Assembly: GCA_014874475.1 (NCBI GenBank)
Contig: JADBJJ010000029.1
Coordinates: 87,005 to 151,004 of the forward strand
DNA: 64,000 nt
Direction: 5' to 3'
Source: Chloroflexota bacterium
Lineage (GTDB): Bacteria > Chloroflexota > Anaerolineae > B4-G1 > DUEL01
The position numbers and the translations under genes are program-made. Positions 19,452 to 28,473 of this stretch are shown here, piece by piece. Under the pieces are notes generated by a model. That model did no database searches and was not told where the DNA came from. It saw only the letters and a list, made by a program, of their open reading frames with translations. Position 1 is the stretch's first letter; each line of letters opens with the position of its first letter.

Positions 19452-19487
19452 CACCCGGCACCGGAAGGTGCCGGGTGTTTGTTTTTC
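19452..19487 (+). terminator. Intrinsic terminator after the AOR-family gene
   Basis: Perfect 11-bp stem CACCCGGCACC/GGTGCCGGGTG with a GGAA loop, followed by TTTGTTTTT. Confidence 0.9.
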
Positions 19488-19529
19488 CGGCGGCTGCTCT
19501 TATCGCCGCAAGAGCCGTTTTCGCGCCGT

Positions 19530-20429
19530 TTACGCCGCGGCGAGGATGCCCAGAACAGCAGCCCAGAACAGAATCTGTACGGCCAACGCGCCGCCCCAGA
19601 GCAGATACGCAGCCAGACGCTCATACCGGTAGAGCAAACCGCCCAGGACACCGTTCACCGTCAACACAATCAACCCGATCAACGGGATAAAGAAAATCTG
19701 CCCTCGCACTCCCAAGCGGTCCGGCACACCCAGAGCGTCAAAGTGGAGCGGGATCAGGGGCGGCAGAGAGGGGAAACGGAAACAGAGCAGACCGGTCAGC
19801 CCCAATAGTGCCCCCAGTCCCGCCACCAGCATCACCAGCGCTGGCCGGTCCCGCCAGAACTCCCATCGGGTGAAGGCCGGCCCATAAGAGGCCTGCTCCA
19901 CCCACTGGGTCGGGCCCATCTGCATCCGGATGTGGAGCGTCTGCAGGAACCCGTCCCGGTCCTCCGGAGAGATGCCGTAGGCCAGACCGGGCGTCACCAG
20001 AATCACCTGCTCCTCCAGCGGCGCAGTGGCGTAGAACAGGACCGGTCCCAGACCCTCTATTTCCCCGTATCCCACCCAGTATCCGGGCCAGCGGATGCCC
20101 CGGAAACGTACGCAGCCTGATACTTCCTCCCCCAGCAACACCCGCTGCACCTGCGGTAGCGGGATGATGTGTTCGCTCTCCCCCCAGAGAATGACCAGCG
20201 CGTTGCGGTCCAGGACATAGGCGGATTGGACCAGGCCGCTGATCCAGTAGCCCATCAGTCCAATGACGATCAGGCTACCCAGGACGAACAGGCCCACGAG
20301 AAAAGTCAGCCCGTCTACCGGGCGGGTGGCCACCCAGATGACCAGCCCAATGTCGGCCAGAAGCAAAGCGGCAATCAGTGCCAGTCCGACCCGCAGGCCG
20401 GTCTGGGGGTTGGTATACCATTCAGTCAT
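19530..20429 (-). CDS. PH-domain membrane protein with DUF1648-like segment
   Basis: 299 aa. Two hydrophobic helices near the N-terminus (about 14-70), then a soluble bacterial PH-like domain (about 70-165: YVLDRNALVILWGESEHIIP, VQRVLLGEEV, LFYATAPLEEQVILVTPG). Two to three more helices follow with PLIPLHFDALGVPDRLG between them, the DUF1648 signature. Likely an integral membrane protein of unknown function. No operon partner: convergent with the AOR gene and separated from the next gene by a palindrome-bearing spacer. Confidence 0.75.
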   Translation of the reverse strand: MTEWYTNPQTGLRVGLALIAALLLADIGLVIWVATRPVDGLTFLVGLFVLGSLIVIGLMGYWISGLVQSAYVLDRNALVILWGESEHIIPLPQVQRVLLGEEVSGCVRFRGIRWPGYWVGYGEIEGLGPVLFYATAPLEEQVILVTPGLAYGISPEDRDGFLQTLHIRMQMGPTQWVEQASYGPAFTRWEFWRDRPALVMLVAGLGALLGLTGLLCFRFPSLPPLIPLHFDALGVPDRLGVRGQIFFIPLIGLIVLTVNGVLGGLLYRYERLAAYLLWGGALAVQILFWAAVLGILAAA

Positions 20430-20581
20430 CGGTTCTTCCGAATAAAAGGATCGCCTGAGCCTTTCCTGGCATCTTCGCCGAATTATACCCGGTTATCCCC
20501 GCGTGTCAATCGGCCCCGGAAGCGAAACCTTCGGGCCATTCCGCTTCTTCCCCAAGGGGGGAAAGAGAGGGATCACGACAG

Positions 20582-20655
20582 GCGGCTCCGCCGCCATCCC
20601 CCACCCCACCCCTTCCCCCTCTCGCCGCCTTCGACGGGGAGAGGAAGGGGAAACG
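20582..20655. repeat. GC-rich intergenic palindrome
   Basis: CCCCTTCCCCCTCTC pairs with GAGAGGAAGGGG across a CGCCGCCTTCGACGGG centre. Similar palindromic, GGGGTGAGG-associated sequences recur near 47060, 50200, 59140, 60410 and 62070. Confidence 0.6.
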
Positions 20656-20663
20656 ACCATACC

Positions 20664-22328
20664 CTACCGGGAGACAACAAAGACCACCACCTCGGGGTGA
20701 TCGTAGACGACGAAACTCTCATCCAGGCGCGGCAGGCGGAGCCACGCCCCAGCGGGGCGACAGGCCAGGTGGGGGAGTGGCAGACCTGCCGCCCCGAAAG
20801 GGTCATCGGCCAGAGCAAGGCCGGCCAAGGACGGCCAGCGCCCCCAGCAGCCCGCTGCCGTAAACCCGCGCTCACCGGCGAAGAGGGCGCGGTAATAGTC
20901 CAGCGTCCTCGGGAAACGGTCGGGCCAGCGGGCCAGCGCCCCATACCCGCGACGGCTGGCCACCACCACCGCGTCCGCCTCCGCCAGCACCGAGGCCATC
21001 ATCCGCTCTTTCTCCTCCCCCTCCGGCTCAAAGACCGGCAGTATCCGCAGCGTGTAGCCCTCCGCGTCCAGCGGCAGGGGGTGATCCCACTCCTCCACCG
21101 CGATGACGGAGCCCGAAGGAATGTGCATCTGTATCCATTCAGAGGCCGCCACCCAGGGATGCGGTCGGCCGTAGGAACCCACCAGAGCCAGGGAGAGCAA
21201 CGCGGCCGGCAGGACGGCCAGGGTGAAAAGCACAAAGGACGAGGGTCCCCTGCCCATCGCGATGAGCCACTGAGCGGCATAAACAGCCAAAACCGGCATC
21301 AGCGGGAGCAGGTAGCGGGGGAATTTGACGTACAGTCCACCGGTAAACGCAAAGAACGGCAACGCCCAGGCCAGCACTACCCATCCCGCCGGGCTCAATC
21401 GTCCCCGGGCCGCGCGGGCCGTAATCCAGACCAGTCCCCCAAAGCCCAGAAGCCCCAGCACCGGCCCCATCCCCCAGACCAGTTGCTGGGCAACGGGGTA
21501 CAGGTAGGGCAGTGTTCCCCGGTACTGAAGGGTATAGGGCACCAGCGCGGCCCCGCGCACCAGCGCCGCCTGGGCGGTCACATTGGTCAGGAAGCGGGAG
21601 AACTCCAGCGCGGCGAAGGGGCTGGTGATAGTGAACGTCGCCAGGGCCGCCCCGAGCGCCCCGACGGCCCTCCGGATTCGCCCCCGACGGCCCTCCGCGC
21701 CCAGCGCACCCGCCAGCGCGACGGGGATCAGCAGCAGCGGCGCCCCGGCCTTGCAGCCCATGGCCAGTCCGGCCCAGATGCCCGCAAGAAGGCACTCCGC
21801 TTCGCTTTGTGCTGGACTCCGAACGAGAGCGCGGGCAGCGAAGAGCAGCGCGCCGGTGGAGAAAAAGGTCAACGGGACATCGGCGGTAGCGAAATGAGCC
21901 TGCTGGACGTGGAAAGGCATCACGGCCAGGAAGAGAGCCGCAACCAGCGCTCCTCCGCTCCGGCGGCGCGACCCGCCCGCAGCGGCGATCAGGGTGCAGG
22001 CCAGCGCGGCCGTCAATGCCACCGTCCCCACATCCAGAAGTCCGGTCAGCAGGCGGGCCGCCATCAGTCGGTCAGTCCCACCCAACAGGATGAACAAGTA
22101 GAGGGGGACATGTCCATAGGGAAAGGATGCATCCACTATAAAGGGGTCCCATTCCAGCAGACGCGCCATCTCTTCCGCCACGCCTACCAGATACCGCTCG
22201 TCGGGGTGGGCGCCGATGCCTCCATCCCAGGCGACGCCGGTCAACCGTAGCGCCGTCGCGACCAGAAGAATCGCCACGATGCCCCACAAAGACCGGCTAT
22301 AGGCTCTTGCTGAACCGTTTCTTGCCAT
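20664..22328 (-). CDS. GT39/PMT-like polytopic glycosyltransferase
   Basis: 554 aa, about ten hydrophobic helices. HPDERYL near residue 40 is the acidic luminal motif after the first membrane segment seen in the PMT/ArnT superfamily, which transfers sugars from polyprenyl-phosphate donors. The periplasmic C-terminal domain (from about 380) holds IPSGSVIAVEEWDHPLPLD. It probably acts at the outer face of the membrane in cell-envelope glycosylation; donor and acceptor are unknown. Divergently transcribed from the secreted protein on + just beyond its start. Confidence 0.8.
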   Translation of the reverse strand: MARNGSARAYSRSLWGIVAILLVATALRLTGVAWDGGIGAHPDERYLVGVAEEMARLLEWDPFIVDASFPYGHVPLYLFILLGGTDRLMAARLLTGLLDVGTVALTAALACTLIAAAGGSRRRSGGALVAALFLAVMPFHVQQAHFATADVPLTFFSTGALLFAARALVRSPAQSEAECLLAGIWAGLAMGCKAGAPLLLIPVALAGALGAEGRRGRIRRAVGALGAALATFTITSPFAALEFSRFLTNVTAQAALVRGAALVPYTLQYRGTLPYLYPVAQQLVWGMGPVLGLLGFGGLVWITARAARGRLSPAGWVVLAWALPFFAFTGGLYVKFPRYLLPLMPVLAVYAAQWLIAMGRGPSSFVLFTLAVLPAALLSLALVGSYGRPHPWVAASEWIQMHIPSGSVIAVEEWDHPLPLDAEGYTLRILPVFEPEGEEKERMMASVLAEADAVVVASRRGYGALARWPDRFPRTLDYYRALFAGERGFTAAGCWGRWPSLAGLALADDPFGAAGLPLPHLACRPAGAWLRLPRLDESFVVYDHPEVVVFVVSR

Positions 22329-22382
22329 TACTCCCTTTTTGTGCTACACTTACGCCCGACGAATCACGATGTAGAAAGCAGA

Positions 22383-23171
22383 ATGCAAAGGATGCCGATG
22401 GACAGACGAAAACTGGCGCTGATCTTGGGGTCGCTTCTGGTCACATATTTGGCTGCTGGAGGCAACTTGATGGCCGCGCCACCGCCGCAGGAGAATGTGG
22501 TGATCATCACATTCCCCACCAATGGAGCCACGGTCAGCGGGGTGGTGCAGATTCTGGGCTCTGTGGCCCACCCCAATTTTGACCGGTACAGCATCTACTA
22601 CGCCCCCGGCCCAGCGGCGACGGCGACTTCCCAGTGGCAACCCCTCGTGCTGGACGTCCGGCAGCAGGTCATCAACGGTGTTCTGGCCCAATGGGACACC
22701 ACAGCCATTGCGGAGGACGGGTCGCCCCTGATCCCGAACGGGGTTTATCATATGGTCCTGATCCGCTACCGCAACGGGGATGTGACCGACTCGTTCTTCG
22801 TGAACAACATCACTGTCCAGAACGAACTGGTCACGCCGACGCCAACCCCGACAGAAGAGGCGGCCGAAATCCCCACCCCCGGTGCGGAGACGCCGACGCC
22901 GGTGCCGGTGGAGATGCCGCCCACGGCGACCCCCCGCCCCTCCCCCACCCCGCGCCCGGGAGGGACACCGACGGCCCCCCCAGGAGAGGGAGCAGGGGGA
23001 GGGACATCGGCGCTGGATAGCGCGCAGATTCTGAGCGCGTTCATACGCGGGGCCCGCATTACCCTGCTCTTTTTCGGTATCTGGGGCCTGTACTTGCTGG
23101 GGAAGAGTCTTCTCCGGTACTACCTGAGAAACCGGAAAGAGGGTTTCTCGTCCCCCAGGACCCACCGGTAG
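22383..23171 (+). CDS. Secreted/membrane-anchored protein with Pro-rich linker
   Basis: About 262 aa; several in-frame ATGs (22341, 22383, 22392, 22398) make the start uncertain. An N-terminal signal-like helix (RRKLALILGSLLVTYLAAGG) precedes an Ig-like beta domain (VVIITFPTNGATVSGVVQIL, SIYYAPGP, NGVYHMVLIRYRNG). A Thr/Pro-rich linker (TPTPTPTEE through PRPGGTPT) and a C-terminal membrane helix (ITLLFFGIWGLYLLGKSLL) with a basic tail follow. Probably an extracellular domain on a stalk. Common architecture in Chloroflexota (family knowledge); no function assigned. Confidence 0.72.
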   Translation: MQRMPMDRRKLALILGSLLVTYLAAGGNLMAAPPPQENVVIITFPTNGATVSGVVQILGSVAHPNFDRYSIYYAPGPAATATSQWQPLVLDVRQQVINGVLAQWDTTAIAEDGSPLIPNGVYHMVLIRYRNGDVTDSFFVNNITVQNELVTPTPTPTEEAAEIPTPGAETPTPVPVEMPPTATPRPSPTPRPGGTPTAPPGEGAGGGTSALDSAQILSAFIRGARITLLFFGIWGLYLLGKSLLRYYLRNRKEGFSSPRTHR

Positions 23172-23234
23172 GGGCACCCCCTGCGATTGCCCCTAGGATG
23201 GAGGCAACCTCCGCCCCCGCCCTGTAACAACGCT

Positions 23235-23795
23235 ATGTATTTGATCGTTGGTCTGGGAAATCCGGGAGTCCGTTACGCCCGCAACCGCCACAACGTGGGG
23301 GCCCGCTGTGTCTCCCGGCTGGCAGCGGTCCACAGCCTGGAGTTTTCTCGTCGTCAGAAAAACGCTCGGGTGGCCCGGGGAACCATTGGCGGCTCTCCCG
23401 TCGTGCTGGCCGTCCCCCAGACTTTTATGAACGAAAGCGGGCGTGCGGTGGCCCCTCTGGCCCGTTTTTATCAGGTGCCAGCAGAGAACCTTCTGGTCAT
23501 CTACGATGACCTGGACCTGCCCCTGGGCAGCCTGCGCATCCGTCCGGAGGGGGGCAGCGGGGGCCATCGGGGGATGCAGTCGGTCATCGCCCACCTGGGC
23601 ACCCCGTCCTTCCCCCGTCTTCGCATCGGCATCGGGCGCCCGCCGGGGCAGATGGACCCGGCTGATTACGTCCTTCAGAACTTCGCACCGGACGAGGAAC
23701 TGGTCGTAGAAGAAACGATAGAACGCGCCATCGCCGCCATCCAGACCTGGCTGACGGAAGGGCTGGAGAAGGCGATGAGCCTGTACAATCGGTGA
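23235..23795 (+). CDS. pth: Peptidyl-tRNA hydrolase
   Basis: 186-aa cytosolic esterase that recycles peptidyl-tRNA released from stalled ribosomes. The ATG at 23235 gives MYLIVGLGNPG, the family start. Catalytic and binding residues are visible: H20 in RHNVG, QTFMNESG (Asn), DDLDLPLGSLR (Asp) and GGSGGHRGM (Asn replaced as in many homologues). Typical length. Its stop overlaps the hypB start by 4 nt, so the three genes to 24710 form a short operon. Confidence 0.95.
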   Translation: MYLIVGLGNPGVRYARNRHNVGARCVSRLAAVHSLEFSRRQKNARVARGTIGGSPVVLAVPQTFMNESGRAVAPLARFYQVPAENLLVIYDDLDLPLGSLRIRPEGGSGGHRGMQSVIAHLGTPSFPRLRIGIGRPPGQMDPADYVLQNFAPDEELVVEETIERAIAAIQTWLTEGLEKAMSLYNR

Positions 23796-24469
23796 GAAGA
23801 AAAGTGAGCCCACAAGTTGCCGTTGTAGAACACATTTTGAGCGCTAACGACCGGCTGGCGGAGGCCAATCGGGCCCGCCTAGATGCCGCCGGGGTCTTCG
23901 CCCTCAACCTGATGGCCTCCCCCGGCGCGGGAAAGACCAGCCTGATCCTGCGGACGATTCGGGCGTTAAAGGACCGGTGGCGGATCGCCGTCGTGGAAGG
24001 CGACCTGGCCTCCACGCTGGACGCCGACCGGGTGGCTGCCGAGGGCGTGCCCGCAGTCCAGATTGCCACTGGTGGCGGGTGCCACCTGGACGCAGCGATG
24101 GTCCGGAGCGGGCTGGATCAACTTCCACTGGATGGCGTGGACCTGCTCATTGTAGAGAACGTGGGCAACCTGGTCTGTCCCGCCGAGTTCCGCCTGGGCG
24201 TCCACCGCAACATCCTCATCGCCAGTGTACCTGAGGGCGACGACAAGCCATATAAGTACCCGCCGATGTACCGGGGAGTGGACGCGGTGGTACTGAATAA
24301 AACGGACGTCCTTCCGGCTTTTGAGTTCAATATAGAATATTTTCGCCGGGGGGTGGAAGCACTCAATCCCGGCGTGGCCTTCTTCCCACTCTCCTGCAAA
24401 ACTGGAGAAGGACTGGACGGCTGGCTGAACTGGCTGGAAGGGGAACTGCGCGCTTTCAAGGAGAAGTGA
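23792..24469 (+). CDS. hypB: Hydrogenase nickel incorporation GTPase HypB
   Basis: 225 aa from GTG at 23792 (GTG at 23804 also possible). SIMIBI-class GTPase that delivers nickel during [NiFe]-hydrogenase maturation. P-loop SPGAGKTS, switch-region VVEGDLASTLDADRV, metal/G3 region ATGGGCHLD, VENVGNLVCPAEF and the guanine motif NKTD (VLNKTDV) are all present. It lacks the His-rich nickel-storage N-terminus of some homologues. Coupled to pth upstream and to hypC 1 bp downstream. No hypA, hypD, hypE, hypF or hydrogenase genes are in the window. Confidence 0.92.
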   Translation: MRRKVSPQVAVVEHILSANDRLAEANRARLDAAGVFALNLMASPGAGKTSLILRTIRALKDRWRIAVVEGDLASTLDADRVAAEGVPAVQIATGGGCHLDAAMVRSGLDQLPLDGVDLLIVENVGNLVCPAEFRLGVHRNILIASVPEGDDKPYKYPPMYRGVDAVVLNKTDVLPAFEFNIEYFRRGVEALNPGVAFFPLSCKTGEGLDGWLNWLEGELRAFKEK

Positions 24470-24470
24470 G

Positions 24471-24710
24471 ATGTGTCTGGGCGTCCCTGGTCGGATCATT
24501 GAGGTGCAGGAAGGTGGGTTGATGCGGATGGGCCGGGTGGACTTCGGCGGCATCACCCGCGAGGTCTGTCTGGCCTACGTCCCGGAGGCCCAGGTGGGCG
24601 ATTGGGTCATTGTCCACGTGGGTTTTGCCATCAGCCGCCTGGAAGAGAACGAAGCAATGGAAACCCTCCAGTTGTTGAGGGAGGTGTTCGGTACAGAACC
24701 CAGTCCCTGA
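24471..24710 (+). CDS. hypC: Hydrogenase maturation chaperone HypC
   Basis: 79 aa, starts MCLGVPG: the invariant N-terminal Cys2 and the C-x-G-x-P motif of HypC/HupF chaperones that carry the Fe(CN)2CO group with HypD. The OB-fold core VDFGGITREVCLAYVPEAQV and GDWVIVHVGFAI match. Starts 1 bp after hypB. Confidence 0.93.
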   Translation: MCLGVPGRIIEVQEGGLMRMGRVDFGGITREVCLAYVPEAQVGDWVIVHVGFAISRLEENEAMETLQLLREVFGTEPSP

Positions 24711-24732
24711 TCGCCCGCGCCAGCCAGGGGGG

Positions 24733-25749
24733 CTACTCTCCCGCCATTCCCACCCCAGCCACCGCTGTCCCGCAGCGCGGGCAGGTTCCATCCGGGCGGA
24801 CGCGGTTCTCCAGCACCCAGAAGCCGGCACGGTGGATGAGCAAATGGTCGCAGGCGTGGCAGTGGGTGTTCGTCTCCCCGGAGACATTTCCAACATAGAC
24901 GTAGTGCAGACCGGCCTCCTTCCCGATTTCTCGCGCCCGCTCAAGGGTCGCCAGCGGGGTTGCCGGATTGGCCATCCGGTATGCCGGAAAGTACCGGCTG
25001 ATGTGCCAGGGCGTCTCCGAGCCCAGTTCATCTACCAGAAACCGGGCAATGTCCCGGAACTCCTCCGGGTCGTCATTGACGCCTGTCACCACCAGCGTCG
25101 TCACTTCCACCCACACCCCCATCGTTTTCAATTTCTTTAAGGAGTCCAGCACCGGCTGCAGGCGCGCGCCAATGTACTGGCGGTGGGTCTCTTCCCGAAA
25201 TGTTTTCAGGTCCACATTGGCCGCGTCCAGATAGGAGTGGTACGCGTCCAGCATCTCCGGAGTCATATAGCCGTTGGTTACGTAGATATTGGCGATGCCA
25301 GCCTGGTGCGCCAGCCGGGAGACGTCGTAGGCGTACTCAAAAAAGACGGTGGGCTCAGTGTAGGTGTAGGCGATGCTGCGGCTTCCGGCTCGGCGAGCGT
25401 CGGCGACAACCTGCTCCGGGGGGACGGTCTGGCCCAGAATCAGGTGTTCCTCTCGGGGCATCTGGGAAATCTCCCAGTTCTGGCACCAGCGACAGCGGAA
25501 GTTGCAGCCAGGCGTGGCGATAGAGTAGGCCGTGGTGCCGGGATAGAAGTGATAGAGGGGTTTTTTCTCTACTGGGTCCACATTCCGGGCGATGAGCCGC
25601 CCGTAGACCAGAGTGTAGAGGGTCCCGCCCCGGTTTGCCCGCACGTGGCAGATGCCGCGCTGGCCCTCAGGGATGACGCAACGGTGGGCACAGAGGCCAC
25701 AGCGCACTTTATTCTCATCCAGACGCTCGTACAACCGTGCTTCTTGCAT
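24733..25749 (-). CDS. AmmeMemoRadiSam-type radical SAM enzyme (PflA-like)
   Basis: 338 aa. N-terminal CGLCAHRCVIPEG, then the radical SAM cluster motif Cx3Cx2C in CNFRCRWCQNW; YTEPTVFFEY and DLKTFREETHRQYIGA are typical of the PflA-like family, and the C-terminal CHACDH and CPRCG add metal sites. The start at 25749 (MQEARLYERL) lies 10 nt after GGAGG; upstream in-frame codons were rejected. In other genomes this enzyme is encoded with AMMECR1- and Memo-like proteins; here only the radical SAM gene is present. Substrate unknown. Convergent with hypC. Confidence 0.85.
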   Translation of the reverse strand: MQEARLYERLDENKVRCGLCAHRCVIPEGQRGICHVRANRGGTLYTLVYGRLIARNVDPVEKKPLYHFYPGTTAYSIATPGCNFRCRWCQNWEISQMPREEHLILGQTVPPEQVVADARRAGSRSIAYTYTEPTVFFEYAYDVSRLAHQAGIANIYVTNGYMTPEMLDAYHSYLDAANVDLKTFREETHRQYIGARLQPVLDSLKKLKTMGVWVEVTTLVVTGVNDDPEEFRDIARFLVDELGSETPWHISRYFPAYRMANPATPLATLERAREIGKEAGLHYVYVGNVSGETNTHCHACDHLLIHRAGFWVLENRVRPDGTCPRCGTAVAGVGMAGE

Positions 25750-25858
25750 CGGCCCCATTCCTCCGGAGATGATTATACTGCAGTTTGTGTCGGTTGGGAA
25801 TCGGGCTCTCCCCACCGCAGAGGCGCGAGGACGCAGAGAAGCGAAGCAGCAGGTAGGG

Positions 25859-26611
25859 CTACGGTATCTCCCGAAGATAGTGGTTAATCAGTTGGACGCT
25901 GCGGCGCAAGACCATGTCCCGATAGGACTGGAGGTGCTCCAGGGGGACGTGCCGGAAAATCCAGGCCATCTGCTCCGGCGAATGAGCCGCCATTTCCACC
26001 ATCTCTGCCGAAACTCCCATCCGCTCGGCGAAGACCTCAGCGGTGCGGATGCGATGCCCCGGTTGTAATTGCTCCACCAGAGTATCCCGCCACGCCCGCA
26101 GGTCCTCGTCCCGGATGAAGGGCAGCCACCCCTGGGGCTCTGCGGTCGCCAGCGCCGCTGCCTCGTGGCCATCCAGTCGGGCCTGATCCTCCTCGTCCAG
26201 CCATGTGCGCAGGACGTTGTGCAGGAACAGCCGCTTCTCCCATGTGCTCCATCCGGCATCCGGACCGAAGAAGGGGTGGAAAATCTCCCGCCACCACAAC
26301 TCGTCGGCCAGCAGGTGAGCCAGATAACCGGACATAAAAGCCGCGTGGGCCGGTTCCAGGCGCTCCGCACGACCCAGCGCCGGCCAGGCATCCAGAAGGG
26401 CCTGGGAGGCTGGCACTGTCGTGCGAAGTGGGAGGGTGTAGAAGTGGGTCTCTTCCCGCCGCTGTCCGCTGACCGTCTGCACGTCCGGGGCCGTATGGCC
26501 CAGCAGGAAGGGGCCATAGTGGGCCAGCAGTAACCGCCGTGCGGGCGCGGCCAGAATTCCCCGCTCCAGGACTTCGCGAGCCATAACCAGATGATTGATC
26601 GGCGTCGGCAT
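25859..26611 (-). CDS. Zinc-dependent phospholipase C-like protein
   Basis: 250 aa, all-helical. Zinc-ligand pattern of the PF00882 family: H near the N-terminus (INHLVMAREVL), GHTAPDVQ, THFYTLP and SGYLAHLLADELWW with the HxxxD pattern. No signal peptide, so it may be cytosolic, unlike classical secreted phospholipases; the substrate is not predictable. Transcribed toward the radical SAM gene. Confidence 0.75.
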   Translation of the reverse strand: MPTPINHLVMAREVLERGILAAPARRLLLAHYGPFLLGHTAPDVQTVSGQRREETHFYTLPLRTTVPASQALLDAWPALGRAERLEPAHAAFMSGYLAHLLADELWWREIFHPFFGPDAGWSTWEKRLFLHNVLRTWLDEEDQARLDGHEAAALATAEPQGWLPFIRDEDLRAWRDTLVEQLQPGHRIRTAEVFAERMGVSAEMVEMAAHSPEQMAWIFRHVPLEHLQSYRDMVLRRSVQLINHYLREIP

Positions 26612-26695
26612 GGGGTACTATTGTACACGAAACAGGGGATTTGGAGAAGAGAAAATCCCTAAAGCGCCGCCAAGTACCGCTTGTAAGGCTTCCCT

Positions 26696-26718
26696 GACAA
26701 CCGGTTGGGGTGTATAAT
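26696..26718 (+). promoter_or_regulatory. Possible promoter of the FIST-domain gene
   Basis: TATAAT at 26713-26718 with a poor -35 (TTCCCT about 17 bp upstream). Lies about 120 bp before the start at 26839. Confidence 0.35.
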
Positions 26719-26838
26719 AATGACAATCCTGCTCTTTCCCTCACTCCATACCCGCACGCCGCCGGGTAGAAAGAGGTTTGAGGGCGAGGGCTTTAGCGGT
26801 GGGTATCGTTTTTTCCCAAGTGCGCAAGGAGGTGTGCG

Positions 26839-27996
26839 ATGACTGTGCGAGCGGGAGTCGGTTGGAGCCTGGCAAAGGATGCCCAGGCAGCGGCGGATGA
26901 GATTGTGAAGATGGCGATGGACGGGTTAAAGGGGGAACCCCCAGGACTGGCCCTTCTCTTCGCCACGGTGGATATGGACCTGCCCGTTCTGGTGCGGCAG
27001 GTAGCACGCCGGCTGAGGAGGGTGCCGATATTCGGCAGCAGTTCCTTTACCGGCATCCTGACCCCTGCCGGTTTTCAATCCGGCCCCGAGGGGGTCGCCG
27101 GGCTGATGCTTATCTCGGGGATATGGGCGGGCGTCTCCCACTGTTTCCTCGGCAAGAACCCCGCCCGGGCTGGGGCGCTGGCCGCCAGTTTGGCTATCCG
27201 GAAAGCGATGCAGGGAGGGCCGCCGAACCTGTTCCTAGTCACATCTCCGCCGGGCAGCGAGGAGGCGGTGGTGGCCAGCATCAGCCGGAAGTACCCCGGT
27301 GTCCCCATCGTGGGCGGCAGCCCCGCCGACAACACCATTGAGGGGAAATGGCAGGTGTTTGCTGACGGCCAGGTATTGCCGCAGAGCGTCGTCGTGGCAG
27401 CCCTCTACGCCCCCGGGCAGGTCGGGTTCGCCTTTGGCAGCGGTTACCGCCCCACCCGGGTTCGGGCACGCGCGGGCGCTGCGGGACGCCTGCTGAAGAC
27501 ACTAGACGGCCATCCCGCGCTGGACGTCTACGCCGACTGGACAGGGAAAGATCGGGCTGCCCTCATCGGCGACTGGAAACTGCTGGGAGAGTGCCTGCTG
27601 GCCCCCCTGGCGACCCCGGTACAGGACGCCTATCTCATCAAACACCTGGCCGTGGGGAATGAAGACGGCACCATCGGCGCCTTCGCAGAGTTCGCCGACG
27701 GCGAGGACGTCGTCCTGATGGAAGCGACGACGGATGAAATCATCTCCGCCGCCGGAGATGTGGTCCGTCGGGCGGCAGAGGGTATCCAGGACATCCGCGC
27801 CGTCTTCCTGGTCCACTGCGCTGGACGGCGCGTCGCGCTGGGAGACCGCATCGGAGAGGTGGTGGGGGCGGTCCAGTCGGCCGTTGGCGATGCCCCACTC
27901 TTGGGCTTCTGCTCCTTCGGGGAGCAGGGGGTGCTGGTCCCCGGTGTCAACCTGCACGGCAACCTGATGCTATCCGCGCTGGTGGTAGGAGCGTAA
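26839..27996 (+). CDS. FIST-domain sensory protein
   Basis: 385 aa. The N-terminal FIST domain (about 1-210) is recognised from RAGVGWSLAKDAQAAADEIV, LALLFATVDMD, PIFGSSSFTGI and VPIVGGSPADN. The FIST_C domain (about 215-385) follows, with DVYADW, FAEFADGEDVVLMEAT, AVFLVHCAGRR and LLGFCSFGEQGV. FIST proteins are proposed small-ligand (amino-acid-like) sensors, often attached to kinases; here the protein stands alone. SD AAGGAGGTG precedes the ATG. Followed 9 bp later by a small hypothetical gene, probably in the same transcript. Confidence 0.85.
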   Translation: MTVRAGVGWSLAKDAQAAADEIVKMAMDGLKGEPPGLALLFATVDMDLPVLVRQVARRLRRVPIFGSSSFTGILTPAGFQSGPEGVAGLMLISGIWAGVSHCFLGKNPARAGALAASLAIRKAMQGGPPNLFLVTSPPGSEEAVVASISRKYPGVPIVGGSPADNTIEGKWQVFADGQVLPQSVVVAALYAPGQVGFAFGSGYRPTRVRARAGAAGRLLKTLDGHPALDVYADWTGKDRAALIGDWKLLGECLLAPLATPVQDAYLIKHLAVGNEDGTIGAFAEFADGEDVVLMEATTDEIISAAGDVVRRAAEGIQDIRAVFLVHCAGRRVALGDRIGEVVGAVQSAVGDAPLLGFCSFGEQGVLVPGVNLHGNLMLSALVVGA

Positions 27997-28005
27997 GGGA
28001 AGACG

Positions 28006-28392
28006 ATGAGTTCCGAAGAGATGCAGACGTCATCGGAGAAAGAGTCAATTCGCCCCCCGTCGCCGATGGAATTCGGCTCTATGCCTCTGGATCCGGTCTA
28101 CGGGTGGGGCATGGTCTTTGAGCCGGTGGAGACGCTGATCAACGAGACCGCGGCCTACATTGAGCAACTGGCACGCGAGGTCTACGAACGGGGAGGCGAG
28201 TACAGCGACGAGGAACTCCAGGAGCGGTTCTTCGCTTTCTGGGATCGCCTGGTGGCCGAGGGGAGACTCCAGCGGCTCCCCGACCGTCCACCGGAGTTCG
28301 GGAGGGCCATTCTGGGCCCCCGCCGCTGGCTGCGGGCTCAGCGCATCCGCATCCGACGGCTGGTGGAGTACTGGCGCTCCGGCGGGCAGTAG
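28006..28392 (+). CDS. Hypothetical protein
   Basis: 128 aa, not recognised. A polar N-terminus is followed by amphipathic helices (PVETLINETAAYIEQLAREV, EELQERFFAFWDRLVAEGRL) and an Arg-rich C-terminus (RRWLRAQRIRIRRLVEYWRS). No signal or membrane segment. Directly follows the FIST gene, so a linked role is possible. Confidence 0.6.
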   Translation: MSSEEMQTSSEKESIRPPSPMEFGSMPLDPVYGWGMVFEPVETLINETAAYIEQLAREVYERGGEYSDEELQERFFAFWDRLVAEGRLQRLPDRPPEFGRAILGPRRWLRAQRIRIRRLVEYWRSGGQ

Positions 28393-28415
28393 CGGCGGGC
28401 GGGGGTCGGTCCCTT

Positions 28416-28446
28416 TGCGGCGGCGGTCTTTCGGGCCGCCGCCGCA
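28416..28446. terminator. GC-rich hairpin between convergent genes
   Basis: Perfect 11-bp stem TGCGGCGGCGG/CCGCCGCCGCA with a 9-nt loop, between convergent ends at 28392 and 28474. No T-tract, so termination is inferred from position only. Confidence 0.4.
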
Positions 28447-28473
28447 GAGCCGGACTCTTGCCAGCACCCACTT

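Noticed and set aside
17658..19454. 598-aa - strand ORF
   Set aside because: Shadow of the AOR-family gene, without family motifs.
20169..22250. 693-aa + strand ORF
   Set aside because: Low-complexity shadow of the GT39-like gene on the other strand.
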